Part shown: positions 32,917 through 41,043 of the stretch, piece after piece | How the letters are laid out: the number at the start of each line of letters is the position of its first letter | Position numbering within the stretch: position 1 is the stretch's first letter | Origin: Desulfobacteraceae bacterium | GTDB lineage: Bacteria > Desulfobacterota > Desulfobacteria > Desulfobacterales > JAABSP01 | NCBI GenBank assembly: GCA_011390345.1 | Contig: JAABSP010000037.1 | Coordinates: forward strand, 1-53,967 | DNA length: 53,967 bases | Direction: 5' to 3' | Notes under the pieces: generated by a model | Seen by the model: the letters and a program-made list of their open reading frames with translations, nothing else | Told to the model about the DNA's origin: nothing | Databases searched by the model: none | Position numbers and translations under genes: made by a program

Positions 32917-34003
32917 CGCCCAGGCGGCCCATCACCCAGAGATTTGAGAGCGGAAGCCCTTTTTGCGTATCCTGCAGGACTTCTTCCGACACCTGAACCC
33001 GATAAACTTCGGTTGCCCCCTGGCTGTTCCGCTCCACCGCAAACAGGCGAATTCTTTCATCGCGCAGGTCCAGGCCATCCAGCACCAGCGGATTGTGCGT
33101 CGTCAAAAAGACCTGACGCGGGGGAACGGATTTCAGCAACTGTTCACAAAAGACACGGGTGGTGGCTCTGGCCAGCCGGGGATGCATGGCCTGATCGAAA
33201 TTGTCGATGCCGAAGAGCTTCGGCGACTGCGGATGCATCGCCAGAACCAGGGAAAACAGTACATAGAGCGCCCCCTCGCTGGCATCATATGCAGAGAATT
33301 GATTTTGCCCTTCCCGCATCCATCGGTCGGTGAACCGGATGATGCTGCGGGTCGTCGGCACGTTGGCGTCGATAAGATCTTTTGAGGGAGGGACAACCGC
33401 GATATCATCCACCCAGTCCAGAAGTTCAAAAAGATCCTCCAAAGGAATTGTTCCGAAAAGCTCCGCTTCGTTATCCAATAACTCTTCCACCGCTTCAGCC
33501 AGTCTTCCCCCGGCGATTCCGATTGGTCTGCGCTGGGAAATGTCCGGCATTACACCCCGCAAAACCGGTGTAACAGGAGAGAAGATGGAGTAATCCGTAT
33601 AATGGAAAAAAAAGTCATTGGTACTTTTTTCATCCGGATCAAAAGTAAGGATCGGTTTGAATGCATCCGCGGAAGCGAGTTGAAATTGAACCCTCATGTT
33701 TGTATCGGATGTGAGTTCGATAAGGATTTTATCGACGCTCTTCTCTTCCGAAAAAGCGGAAAAGTACATCCGGGGAACCGCCGGTCGAATGCCAGATCTC
33801 ATCAGTGCCTGGGAGTTGCTGTACCATTCCGAGTCCAAGATCTGGTTGTTGTCGATGTTCAGGCCCACCTTAAAAAGGCCCAATGCCTCCAGGAGGTTTG
33901 TTTTCCCGCTTCCATTGGCCCCGACCAGGACATTGATCTGCCCCAACTCGATGTCCACATCGGTCAGGGATTTAAACCCTTTGACCCTGAGCCGGTTCAA
34001 CAT
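32897..34003 (-). CDS. AAA ATPase of the OLD/AAA15 type
   Basis: From ATG at 34003 the protein is 368 residues: MLNRLRVKGFKSLTDVDIEL, Walker A GANGSGKT (28-35), a DASEGALYVLFSLVLAM signature region, the Walker B-like KLFGIDNFDQAMHPRLA, and FLTTHNPLVLDGLD near the C-terminus. These are the features of SMC-like AAA15/AAA21 ATPases. The longer frame to 34243 is antisense of the enoyl-CoA hydratase gene and unlikely. It is followed by a TOPRIM-like gene in a 20-nt overlap. Unlike one-piece OLD proteins it ends before any TOPRIM domain, so the nuclease is supplied in trans. Confidence 0.85.
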   Translation of the reverse strand: MLNRLRVKGFKSLTDVDIELGQINVLVGANGSGKTNLLEALGLFKVGLNIDNNQILDSEWYSNSQALMRSGIRPAVPRMYFSAFSEEKSVDKILIELTSDTNMRVQFQLASADAFKPILTFDPDEKSTNDFFFHYTDYSIFSPVTPVLRGVMPDISQRRPIGIAGGRLAEAVEELLDNEAELFGTIPLEDLFELLDWVDDIAVVPPSKDLIDANVPTTRSIIRFTDRWMREGQNQFSAYDASEGALYVLFSLVLAMHPQSPKLFGIDNFDQAMHPRLARATTRVFCEQLLKSVPPRQVFLTTHNPLVLDGLDLRDERIRLFAVERNSQGATEVYRVQVSEEVLQDTQKGLPLSNLWVMGRLGGVPDLF

Positions 34004-34004
34004 A

Positions 34005-34781
34005 TCACCGATCCTTCCACTCCGGCTTCCGCTTCTCGATAAACGCCCGCATCCCCTCCTGGGCATCCTGGGCCAGTGCGTTGATGGCAATGGCCTCCTT
34101 TGCATAATCATAGGCCGAAGCCTCGTCCCAGTCGATCTGGGTGTAGAAGGCCCTTTTGCCGAAGCTCGTGGTAAACCGGCTGTATCCGGCGATTTCGGCT
34201 GCAAGCGATTCGGTCTCCTCTGAGAGTTTCTCCGGCTCCACAACTTTGTTGAGAAGCCCGAACCGCTCTGCCTCTTCAGCGGAGATGAACCTTCCGGTCA
34301 ACAGCATCTCCATCGCGCGGCGCCTTCCGATGACTCTGCACAGGGGAACCATCGGCGTGGTGCAGAAGAGGCCGATCTTTGCGCCGGGGGTGGCAAACCT
34401 GGCTCCTTTTTCCGCGACCGCGAGATCGCAGGCCGCAACGAGCTGGCATCCGGCCGCGGTCGCGATGCCGTGTACCTGCGCAATCACGGGCTGGGGAAGC
34501 TTGTGAAGGGTCTGCATCATGTCGGAGCAGACCGAAAATATCTTCCGGAGGTTGTGGATGTCAGGATTTTCCTGACTCATCTCCCGGATGTTGTGGCCCG
34601 CGCAGAAGATGGGGCCGTTTCCCCGGATGATAAGGACGCGGACTTCGGGATTTCCCGCGATCTCGTTGAGAAGGGTCTGCATCTCCTCCATGAGATCCAG
34701 GGAGAGCGCGTTGCGCTGCTCCGGACGGTTCAGGGTCAATTTTCCGATGCCTTCAGATGTTTCAAACAGTACAGATTCCAT
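34005..34781 (-). CDS. Enoyl-CoA hydratase/isomerase family protein
   Basis: A 258-residue crotonase-fold protein. Oxyanion-hole segments are RNALSLDLMEEM with IIRGNGPIFCAGHNIREM (about 50-68), and HGIATAAGCQLVAACDLAVA (about 104-123). The usual catalytic glutamates at the end of the second segment are not obvious (AACDLAVAEKGARF), so the reaction may differ from simple hydration. It is similar in style to mitochondrial ECHDC3-like members. It stands between the M24 peptidase and the AAA ATPase on the same strand, 68 nt from the former. Metabolic role open. Confidence 0.85.
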   Translation of the reverse strand: MESVLFETSEGIGKLTLNRPEQRNALSLDLMEEMQTLLNEIAGNPEVRVLIIRGNGPIFCAGHNIREMSQENPDIHNLRKIFSVCSDMMQTLHKLPQPVIAQVHGIATAAGCQLVAACDLAVAEKGARFATPGAKIGLFCTTPMVPLCRVIGRRRAMEMLLTGRFISAEEAERFGLLNKVVEPEKLSEETESLAAEIAGYSRFTTSFGKRAFYTQIDWDEASAYDYAKEAIAINALAQDAQEGMRAFIEKRKPEWKDR

Positions 34782-34849
34782 TTTTGTGTTTTCTCCCTTT
34801 TAATATTTCAATATTTTAATGTCGGCTGAACCGACTGCTGAATAGGTCC

Positions 34850-36049
34850 CTATACGACGATGATCTCTTCTTTGAAATGCGTCAACTGCTCCAGGCCAAT
34901 TTGTGTGACCCGATGGGTGTTTTCGATGCCCACCACCCCCTTGCCGGGAATGATCAGCTTAGGCTCCAGCGCGATAACCATATCGGTTGCAAGGATCATC
35001 CCCTGACCCTTTGCCAGAAACGGGTATTCGTCCAGCTCCAGGCCCACGCCGTGGCCCACGAACCGGATGCGCTCTTTTCCCGTCCCCATGAAATGTTCGG
35101 AGACGCCCAGTTCCTCGGCTCTTTGACACGCGATCTCATAGACCGTTCCGGCCGAAACGCTGGCTTTGGCCTCGGCCTTGACCCTCTCCTGAACCTGAAG
35201 CATGGCTTCAAATCCCTTCACCAGATCATCCGGCAGTTCTCCGATGACAAAGATCCGGGTGTGATCCGATATATAGCCGTTATACGCGAAGGTGTAATCC
35301 ACCAGAATGGGCTCGTTTCTCCGGATGGGCTGGTGGCTTGCTCCCTGGGCAACGGCCGGGCTTGCCCCGACGCCGCCGGTCGGGGAGGCCAGAAAGCTGG
35401 GAACCGCGGCCCCGGGCCCCGCCATGAGATGACCGTAGAACAATTCGCTGCCCCAGAGGCGCATCCGGACGATTCCCTGGTGGCCCATTGCGCGGGCCTT
35501 TGCCTCCACCAGTCCGGCCAGCTCCAGCTCGGTCATCCCCTCCCGGATCATATCGCGCACCGAATCGGACAATTGATCCGATCGCTTTGCCGCCTCCCGG
35601 ATGCAGTCGAGTTCGAATGCCGATTTCACCGCGCGGATGCTCCGGATCTCGTGGGAGATATCCTTTATTTCCGCTTTGGGAAAGATTTTGCCGAAACTGA
35701 AATAGAGGTTTGCCGGCAGAACATCCAGCTCCATGCCGATGGTTCGGGGGAGAGGGGCGCCGTTCTCCTTCAGGATCTCCGGCGTCATTCGCGGGCTTTT
35801 CAGGGGGAGGATCTTTTCGATGGGCGACTCCGAGACCGCGCGGTCGAAGCTCTTTCGGACCATCAGAAGCGGCTCCCCCTCCGCAGGCACATAGAGCTGC
35901 CCCTGCTGGATGGAACCGGCAAAATAGTAGAGGTCTGCGTTCTGCAGGATCAGCGCGGCTTCGATCTCCCGGGCTCGCAGTCTTTCCTGTAGCTTTTCGA
36001 TCCTGTTTCGGATCTCGGATGCTGTGATAAAGGTTTCGCTCTTCTCCAT
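34850..36049 (-). CDS. M24-family Xaa-Pro aminopeptidase-like protein
   Basis: A 399-residue protein with an N-terminal creatinase-like domain (IEAALILQNADLYYFAGSIQ) and a C-terminal pita-bread domain. Metal-binding residues are visible: two Asp in ILVDYTFAYNGYISDHTRIF, His in FVGHGVGLELDEYPF, Glu in IALEPKLIIPG and Glu in GVVGIENTHRV. This full set predicts an active metallopeptidase, probably Xaa-Pro aminopeptidase or a related dipeptidase. Its ribosome binding site (AGGAAAAGCG) lies within a 38-bp tandem duplication at 36051-36126. Confidence 0.92.
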   Translation of the reverse strand: MEKSETFITASEIRNRIEKLQERLRAREIEAALILQNADLYYFAGSIQQGQLYVPAEGEPLLMVRKSFDRAVSESPIEKILPLKSPRMTPEILKENGAPLPRTIGMELDVLPANLYFSFGKIFPKAEIKDISHEIRSIRAVKSAFELDCIREAAKRSDQLSDSVRDMIREGMTELELAGLVEAKARAMGHQGIVRMRLWGSELFYGHLMAGPGAAVPSFLASPTGGVGASPAVAQGASHQPIRRNEPILVDYTFAYNGYISDHTRIFVIGELPDDLVKGFEAMLQVQERVKAEAKASVSAGTVYEIACQRAEELGVSEHFMGTGKERIRFVGHGVGLELDEYPFLAKGQGMILATDMVIALEPKLIIPGKGVVGIENTHRVTQIGLEQLTHFKEEIIVV

Positions 36050-36050
36050 T

Positions 36051-36126
36051 CGCTTTTCCTACATGGCTTTCTCGTTGATATCCCGGTTCGCTTTTCCTAC
36101 ATGGCTTTCTCGTCGATATCCCGGTT
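36051..36126. repeat. 38-bp tandem duplication at a gene boundary
   Basis: Positions 36051-36088 and 36089-36126 are identical except for one base. Each copy carries, on the minus strand, the last codons and stop (EKAM*) of the VOC-TerB gene and the AGGAAAAGCG ribosome binding site. Only the copy nearer the M24 gene is used for that start. Confidence 0.9.
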
Positions 36127-36909
36127 GATTCTCGACTTGACCGGCTCCGGGATCTTCAGTTCATTGCCGATCCGGTCGCAGACCGCCTTTTCCCGCGGGT
36201 CGATATCCTTTTTATATCCCTCAACGGTCCTGTCCGCATGGGCAATCCGGAGGGCCGCCTCATACGCCTGCTCCCGCTGCTTCTCCGAAAGCATCTCTTT
36301 GGCTGCTGAAAGAATCAGCTCCATCTCCTGGTCCGTGAACGCGGAAGGATCTGCGGCCGATTTGTTGAAAATATTGAAGACCGCCGACTCGATGGCTTTG
36401 TAGTCCTTGCCGGCAAAGAGGTCGATGCTTTCGATCTGGTACCAGACCGTGCGCATCTCATCGACGCTGTAGTTGCCGTCGGCCGCGATGATCATCGCGA
36501 TGATGCCGATGAAGGCCTGGGCTGGCTCCTTGAATACAAAGGCATCGGGGTCCGCCTTCCAGATGCCGAAGACGTTCTTCTCCGTGTCCATGCAGACCGC
36601 AAAATAACCGGTTCCCGGAACCGGGGTCTTGCCCAGAACCATTTTGCCCTTCAGCGATTCAATTTTCTTGATGGTCTCTTCGATGGAGGATACATCCGTA
36701 TAGTTGATGATTCCCTGGTTCGGCATCTGGCGCTTCATGATGCCGCCCTGGATGTTCTCTTCCGCTTCGTCCGGGGAGATCAGCCAGTAGTCCATGGGGC
36801 CTGTTGGGCCTTGGGCCTGTCGGATCTTCCAGCCGAAGAGTTCCTTGTAGAAATTTGTCGCTCGCGTTACGTCATCTGCGGGAATCTCGAAATGGACCAG
36901 AGATGCCAT
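36097..36909 (-). CDS. VOC domain fused to a TerB-like domain
   Basis: A 270-residue protein. Residues 1-120 form a glyoxalase/VOC unit (MASLVHFEIPADDVTRATNF, YKELFGWKI, GYFAVCMDTEKNVFGIWKAD) similar to stand-alone VOC proteins. Residues about 130-265 form an all-helical TerB-like domain (FIGIIAMIIAADGNYSVDEM, then YEAALRIAHADRTVEGYKKD). TerB domains belong to membrane-linked stress and tellurite-resistance modules. A strong AGGAGG precedes the start. The fusion is unusual, and an SPFH/zinc-ribbon pair nearby hints at an envelope-stress theme. Function not assignable. Confidence 0.8.
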   Translation of the reverse strand: MASLVHFEIPADDVTRATNFYKELFGWKIRQAQGPTGPMDYWLISPDEAEENIQGGIMKRQMPNQGIINYTDVSSIEETIKKIESLKGKMVLGKTPVPGTGYFAVCMDTEKNVFGIWKADPDAFVFKEPAQAFIGIIAMIIAADGNYSVDEMRTVWYQIESIDLFAGKDYKAIESAVFNIFNKSAADPSAFTDQEMELILSAAKEMLSEKQREQAYEAALRIAHADRTVEGYKKDIDPREKAVCDRIGNELKIPEPVKSRINRDIDEKAM

Positions 36910-36987
36910 AATGATCCTCCTTTTTCAGTGGGATGAAGGTGAAAGGATGTCCGAACGGTTTTTCGATAGGACCGGCTCCTGTACGGC

Positions 36988-37701
36988 TCATGGAAGGAGA
37001 GCCGAGTCGATGATCTTCTGATGGGTTCCGTCCCCCTTCATGTTCCGAAGGGCCTGGGCCATCTCCTCTGCAAGGATCTGATGCTTCTGATGCAGGAAAA
37101 GATAGAGGGGAATGATGGCCAGCGGCGGTTTCAAGGCTTCGATCCCTTTGATGCCGAGTTCTTTGACCGCGGCCTGCCCCTTCAGTTTTTCGGCCAGAGC
37201 GAGATCGGCCTCGTCATTATAGAGCATTTTAAAGAGATGGGACGGGCTTTCGATCGGCATCACCGCTTTTGCCTCCAGTGGCGTTGTCTTCAATATTTCA
37301 TTGCCGGAAAGGTAGGCGATCCGATAGGAGGCGAGGCTCTCCCAGCCCTCCAGCTCCGGCCCCTTTCCTTTTGAAAAGGCAACGATTTCCGCGTTCCGCA
37401 ACGGTTCCACGACCCGGATCAGGTTCGTGAACTGTTCCGCTTCGGAGAGTTCACGCGGGGCAAAGCCGTCAAAGGTTCCCTGATCCGTAAGAATCAGCGC
37501 CCTTGCCGAAGGCATACGTTCGATCTTCACTGCAACGCCTGCCCGTCTCCCCATCTCCTGAACCAGGGCTTCGATGATGGGGCTGTCGGCTCTGCCCTGC
37601 AGGATCGAGATTTTGATCTCGGCCGCGGCCCATGAGGTAGCGAGTCCTGTCAGGGAGAGTATCGCAAACAGGGCCAGAAAAATGGCCAGGATTTTTTTCA
37701 T
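36988..37701 (-). CDS. Periplasmic solute-binding protein (SBP_bac_3-like)
   Basis: A 237-residue protein with a signal peptide (ILAIFLALFAILSLTGLATSWAA-like, cleaved near 27) and a periplasmic binding fold of the amino-acid type (ISILQGRADSPIIEALVQEM, GVAVKIERMPSARALI, LASYRIAYLSGNEILK). Shorter than most ABC binding proteins, and no permease genes are adjacent. It is tandem with a second binding protein 19 nt upstream. Such orphan SBP-like proteins may serve sensing or unlinked transporters. Confidence 0.78.
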   Translation of the reverse strand: MKKILAIFLALFAILSLTGLATSWAAAEIKISILQGRADSPIIEALVQEMGRRAGVAVKIERMPSARALILTDQGTFDGFAPRELSEAEQFTNLIRVVEPLRNAEIVAFSKGKGPELEGWESLASYRIAYLSGNEILKTTPLEAKAVMPIESPSHLFKMLYNDEADLALAEKLKGQAAVKELGIKGIEALKPPLAIIPLYLFLHQKHQILAEEMAQALRNMKGDGTHQKIIDSALLP

Positions 37702-37720
37702 AATTTTGGTTCTTCCCTTC

Positions 37721-38506
37721 TCATCTGGATTGGGATTCCTCTATGATGCCGTATTGGTGTTTCAGAGCGTCGATCATCGCCTTCTCTTCGGCCAGAAACC
37801 GGTTGAAATCGGGAATGATCTCCGGATGCAGTGTCGAAGAGAGCATATGCGCTGCTACATCATAGGGGAGATCAGGATCGAAGACAAGGGCTTTGGGCCG
37901 GCCCAGCACATCTTTCAGATGATACATGGCCGAATCCACGGTGACATATGCCCCATCCACAAACCCTTTGATCACTGCACCGAGCAGCCCCTCGAATTCA
38001 TAGCTCTCCGAGACTTCGATATCTCCGGATCGTATGGCCCCTTCATACGCGGGCAGGGTAAAGCCCTGAACGGTTCCGACGTTTTTCAACTGTTTGATTC
38101 CCTTGCCCTTCTTCTCCGGCAGCAGAACCATTCCGTCGATCACCCGAACCACGGGATCGCTGTAGTGGATCTTCTTCTTTCCCTTCATCTCGGCCAGCCA
38201 GTCGGGATTGTTCGGATAGATGAAGTCGATTTTGTCCTCGTGGAGCATCCGGTGGAGACGGTTGACCGGAAGGGGCTCATAGGTGAAGCGGTATCCCCTT
38301 TTTTGTGCATAGGCGTTCAGAATGTCGGGGGCAAGCCCCACATACCGGCCGTTTTTGACCGCGTAATGGGGAAAATAGGAGATGTTTTCCACGCCGACGG
38401 TAAAATGGTTGCCGGAAGAGAATGCGGTTTTCTCAAAGGGGAAATAGGGGAAAAGAACAAAGAGAAGAGACAGGATGACGACAGGTGGCAAGGCGATCTT
38501 TTTCAT
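37721..38506 (-). CDS. Periplasmic solute-binding protein (SBP_bac_3-like)
   Basis: A 261-residue protein with an N-terminal signal (LPPVVILSLLFVLFPYFPF) and the family pattern FTVGVENISYFPHYAVKNGR, GLAPDILNAYAQKRGYRFTY, KIDFIYPNNPDWLAEMKGK and GTVQGFTLPAYEGAI. It resembles the binding protein downstream, and the pair probably arose by duplication. The ligand cannot be told from sequence. GGAAGGAAT lies upstream of the ATG. Confidence 0.8.
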   Translation of the reverse strand: MKKIALPPVVILSLLFVLFPYFPFEKTAFSSGNHFTVGVENISYFPHYAVKNGRYVGLAPDILNAYAQKRGYRFTYEPLPVNRLHRMLHEDKIDFIYPNNPDWLAEMKGKKKIHYSDPVVRVIDGMVLLPEKKGKGIKQLKNVGTVQGFTLPAYEGAIRSGDIEVSESYEFEGLLGAVIKGFVDGAYVTVDSAMYHLKDVLGRPKALVFDPDLPYDVAAHMLSSTLHPEIIPDFNRFLAEEKAMIDALKHQYGIIEESQSR

Positions 38507-38580
38507 GGCCGATTCCTTCCGTTATGATCCATTTATGATCCATTATTATTATTGCGTATCGGAATGATTCCGCTTTTCCT

Positions 38581-39816
38581 TTACAGGCTCTTCTCCGCAA
38601 GCTTGAGCATATTCTTGTTGACCGCGATGGGAAAGTCGGGGTGGTAGAGATCGTGGGGGCCCTCTTCAAAGGGGACATAGACCAGCCGGTATTTCCGGGG
38701 AGCCACATCCATCTTCGACAGCCGCGGCATCAAGGTCCGCTTGGGGGTCATCATCCCGGCGAGCATCAGCTTCAGGGTCTCTACAGCCTCTGATTTCGGC
38801 AGGGTCACGGGATAGACTCGGGCCCGGGGAACCTTTCGCTCCTGCTCGTCGTCGGGCTGTGCGATGGTCATGCTGGTGCAGAGGCGCAGAAAGACCTGGG
38901 GCGAGATCTTGAAGGCCAGAGTCCAGAAGTAGAAGGGGATTTCGTTCCATCCCTTTTGAATCGCCTTGGGCAGATTGGCCACCTTGACGAAGTCGGCATA
39001 GGTGTTGAGCAGCAGCCCCGAGACATCGGCCTGAAACCGCCAGAAAGGAAGGTAGATCGGATCTTTGATCTTCGAAGGGATGTGGACCACCGGGAGCTGC
39101 TTCAGACTGTCCGACTCCGGGGTCCAGGCGGTGTCGCAGTTCTTGCAGTTCAGCACCAGGGTGTCCCGCTCTCCGTGGAGATCCCATCCGCAGTTGGGGC
39201 AGAGGGTCGGGACGAATCCGATCCGCCAGCCGCTCCGGTCTTCGGGCAGTTCTTCCAGGCATGATGCGGATTCCAGCGGGTTGATCCGTTTGCCGAGTAC
39301 GCCGTCGTACACCGCGTCATCCAGATAATAGGGGGCATAGATCAGGCTGACGGTCTCGCCGATCAGGGCCTGATGGTGGATGCGGCCGCCGCTCGATTTG
39401 CCGGAAAACCGCCCCTCAAAGGCATCTTTGGCCAGCCCCAGCGGAACCATAGGCTTGAAAAAGCGTCCCTTTTTCTGGATATCCGGGGATAGATACCGAA
39501 GTTTCAGGGCCTGGCTCCGAAGCCCCAGAGAGCCGGGAAAGCAGGGGGCATTGACGGCCTGATAGCTGTGGTCCACCACCCGTTGTTTGATCTCCATCCC
39601 GATGCAGGAGAAGAGCATCCCCCGATACCGCCAGTAGGGGAGGTAGAGCATATCCTCACGCTCATCGTTTCCGCTGGGCAGCACATACCGGAATGCCCCC
39701 TTTCCCACCAGATAGGACTTGACCCGGCAGAAGCCGCACTCGAAGATCCGGTCCGTCTCCTCGATTTCAGCGGGCGCGCCGCACTGTGGGCACTGCTGTT
39801 CGACCGTAAACTGCAT
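38581..39816 (-). CDS. Zinc-ribbon protein linked to an SPFH gene
   Basis: A 411-residue soluble protein with CxxC pairs at the N-terminus (CPQCGAPAE and CGFCRVKSY) and in the middle (CPNCGWDLHG and CKNCDTAW), so two zinc ribbons. Aromatic repeats (LYLPYWRYRG, IYAPYYLDDA, IYLPFWRFQAD, RLVYVPFEE) recur four times and suggest a repeated beta unit. It starts 9 nt after the SPFH gene stop. Proteins of this layout accompany SPFH 'virion core'-type genes, but I know no assigned function. Confidence 0.7.
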   Translation of the reverse strand: MQFTVEQQCPQCGAPAEIEETDRIFECGFCRVKSYLVGKGAFRYVLPSGNDEREDMLYLPYWRYRGMLFSCIGMEIKQRVVDHSYQAVNAPCFPGSLGLRSQALKLRYLSPDIQKKGRFFKPMVPLGLAKDAFEGRFSGKSSGGRIHHQALIGETVSLIYAPYYLDDAVYDGVLGKRINPLESASCLEELPEDRSGWRIGFVPTLCPNCGWDLHGERDTLVLNCKNCDTAWTPESDSLKQLPVVHIPSKIKDPIYLPFWRFQADVSGLLLNTYADFVKVANLPKAIQKGWNEIPFYFWTLAFKISPQVFLRLCTSMTIAQPDDEQERKVPRARVYPVTLPKSEAVETLKLMLAGMMTPKRTLMPRLSKMDVAPRKYRLVYVPFEEGPHDLYHPDFPIAVNKNMLKLAEKSL

Positions 39817-39825
39817 AAAAATGGG

Positions 39826-40950
39826 CTACATCTTCTCCCCGCACTGGTTGCAGAAGAGCGAGTCCGAGAGGTTTTCGGCCCCGCACTTGGGGCAGTGCTT
39901 CGGCTGGGGCTTCTCCTGTGCCGGATGGCCGCACCGTGGGCAGAAGTTGGTGTTCGGGGTGATGTTCTTTTTGCAGTTGGCACACTGGGTGAAGACCACC
40001 TGCTGATGGCCGCAGTGGGGGCAGAATTTGCTCTCCCGCGGAATCGGATTGCTACACTCCTCGCATGCCGCGGTCTGAGCCGGGGCTTCTTCAGGCGCAT
40101 TTCCCTTTTGCTGCTGCTGATTCCCCTGAAAGTACTGGGCAAACATGGCCGGCATCATCAGGCCCATGCCCGCGCCCATGCCGGCTCCGGCATCGCCTTC
40201 GTTTTCGGCCGCCTTCTCCATGGCCATTGCCGCCTTCATCTGCATCAGCTTGTTCATGTCGTCGAAGACGCCCATGCGGCTCCGGTCGTCTATGGCCTTC
40301 TGCACCTCGGGCGGCGGGGTGATGGCGTTGATATAGAGCTGGGTCAGGTTGAGTCCGAAGTGGCGGAAGTCCTCTTTGAGCCGCGCGACGAGCCCGGCTG
40401 CGAGTTCATCGTATTTGGCGGGAAGGTTGAGTATCGAGTCGATGGTCTCGCCCATGAAGTCGTTGAACCGGGAGATGATCACCTGGCCCAAATACTCCTC
40501 GATCTCCTCTGTGGTATAGACGCCCTGGGTTCCCACGAGGTTGTTGATGAAGAGTACCGGCTGATAGACCCGCATGTTGAAGACCCCGAAGGCGCGGAGC
40601 CGGATGAGGCCCAGCTCCGAATCCTTGAACGCGACCGGGTCCCGGGTTCCCCATTTCAGGTTGGTGAAGGTCTTTAAATTGGCAAAGTAGACCTCGGCCC
40701 GAAGGGGGCTTTCAAATCCCCAGGGGAGGGCCGCGAGCTTGGTGAGCAGGGGGATGTTTGCGGTCTTCAGGGTATGGCGGCCCGGGCCGAACGCGCCCAC
40801 GGCCTTGCCCTGATAGAAGAAGATCCCGGCCTGGCTCTCCCGGACGATGAGCTGCGCGCCGTATTTGATGTCGCCGGAGCCCGACTCCGGAATCCGGTGG
40901 ACCAGAGCCTTACCGGTGTCGTCGAACCATTCGATAATTTCTAGAAACAT
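39826..40950 (-). CDS. SPFH-domain protein with C-terminal zinc ribbons
   Basis: A 374-residue protein. Residues about 1-225 form an SPFH/band-7-like domain (VHRIPESGSGDIKYGAQLIV, YQGKAVGAFGPGRHTLKTAN, FNDFMGETIDSILNLPAKYD) of the type annotated as virion core or YdjF-like. A low-complexity Gly/Met segment (about 245-265) follows, then three zinc ribbons (CEECSNPIPRESKFCPHCG, CANCKKNITPNTNFCPRCG, CPKCGAENLSDSLFCNQCG). No signal peptide. SPFH proteins form membrane-associated rings. It is first in a two-gene unit with the zinc-ribbon protein. Confidence 0.82.
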   Translation of the reverse strand: MFLEIIEWFDDTGKALVHRIPESGSGDIKYGAQLIVRESQAGIFFYQGKAVGAFGPGRHTLKTANIPLLTKLAALPWGFESPLRAEVYFANLKTFTNLKWGTRDPVAFKDSELGLIRLRAFGVFNMRVYQPVLFINNLVGTQGVYTTEEIEEYLGQVIISRFNDFMGETIDSILNLPAKYDELAAGLVARLKEDFRHFGLNLTQLYINAITPPPEVQKAIDDRSRMGVFDDMNKLMQMKAAMAMEKAAENEGDAGAGMGAGMGLMMPAMFAQYFQGNQQQQKGNAPEEAPAQTAACEECSNPIPRESKFCPHCGHQQVVFTQCANCKKNITPNTNFCPRCGHPAQEKPQPKHCPKCGAENLSDSLFCNQCGEKM

Positions 40951-41042
40951 TGTTCTTTTCCCGGTCTGTAGAAAAGTTTATGCCGCATCGTAGTGTATCC
41001 TTTTGATGTATAGCCGTTACGGCAGATGGCGCATTTCTTCAT
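40941..41042 (-). pseudogene. MqsA/YgiT-type zinc-finger antitoxin, N-terminal stub
   Basis: A 33-codon frame opens MKKCAICRNGYTSKGYTT, matching the N-terminal CxxC zinc finger of YgiT/MqsA-type antitoxins (MKCxxCxxG...T). It then runs into the SPFH gene leader and stops. The second CxxC and the HTH domain are missing and no toxin gene lies upstream. It starts 2 nt after the M48 stop. Confidence 0.4.
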
Positions 41043-41043
41043 A

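Noticed and set aside
34004-34243. Longer start for the AAA ATPase
   Set aside because: The extra 80 residues are Arg/Pro/Ser-rich antisense of the enoyl-CoA hydratase gene; family similarity starts at MLNRLRVKGF.
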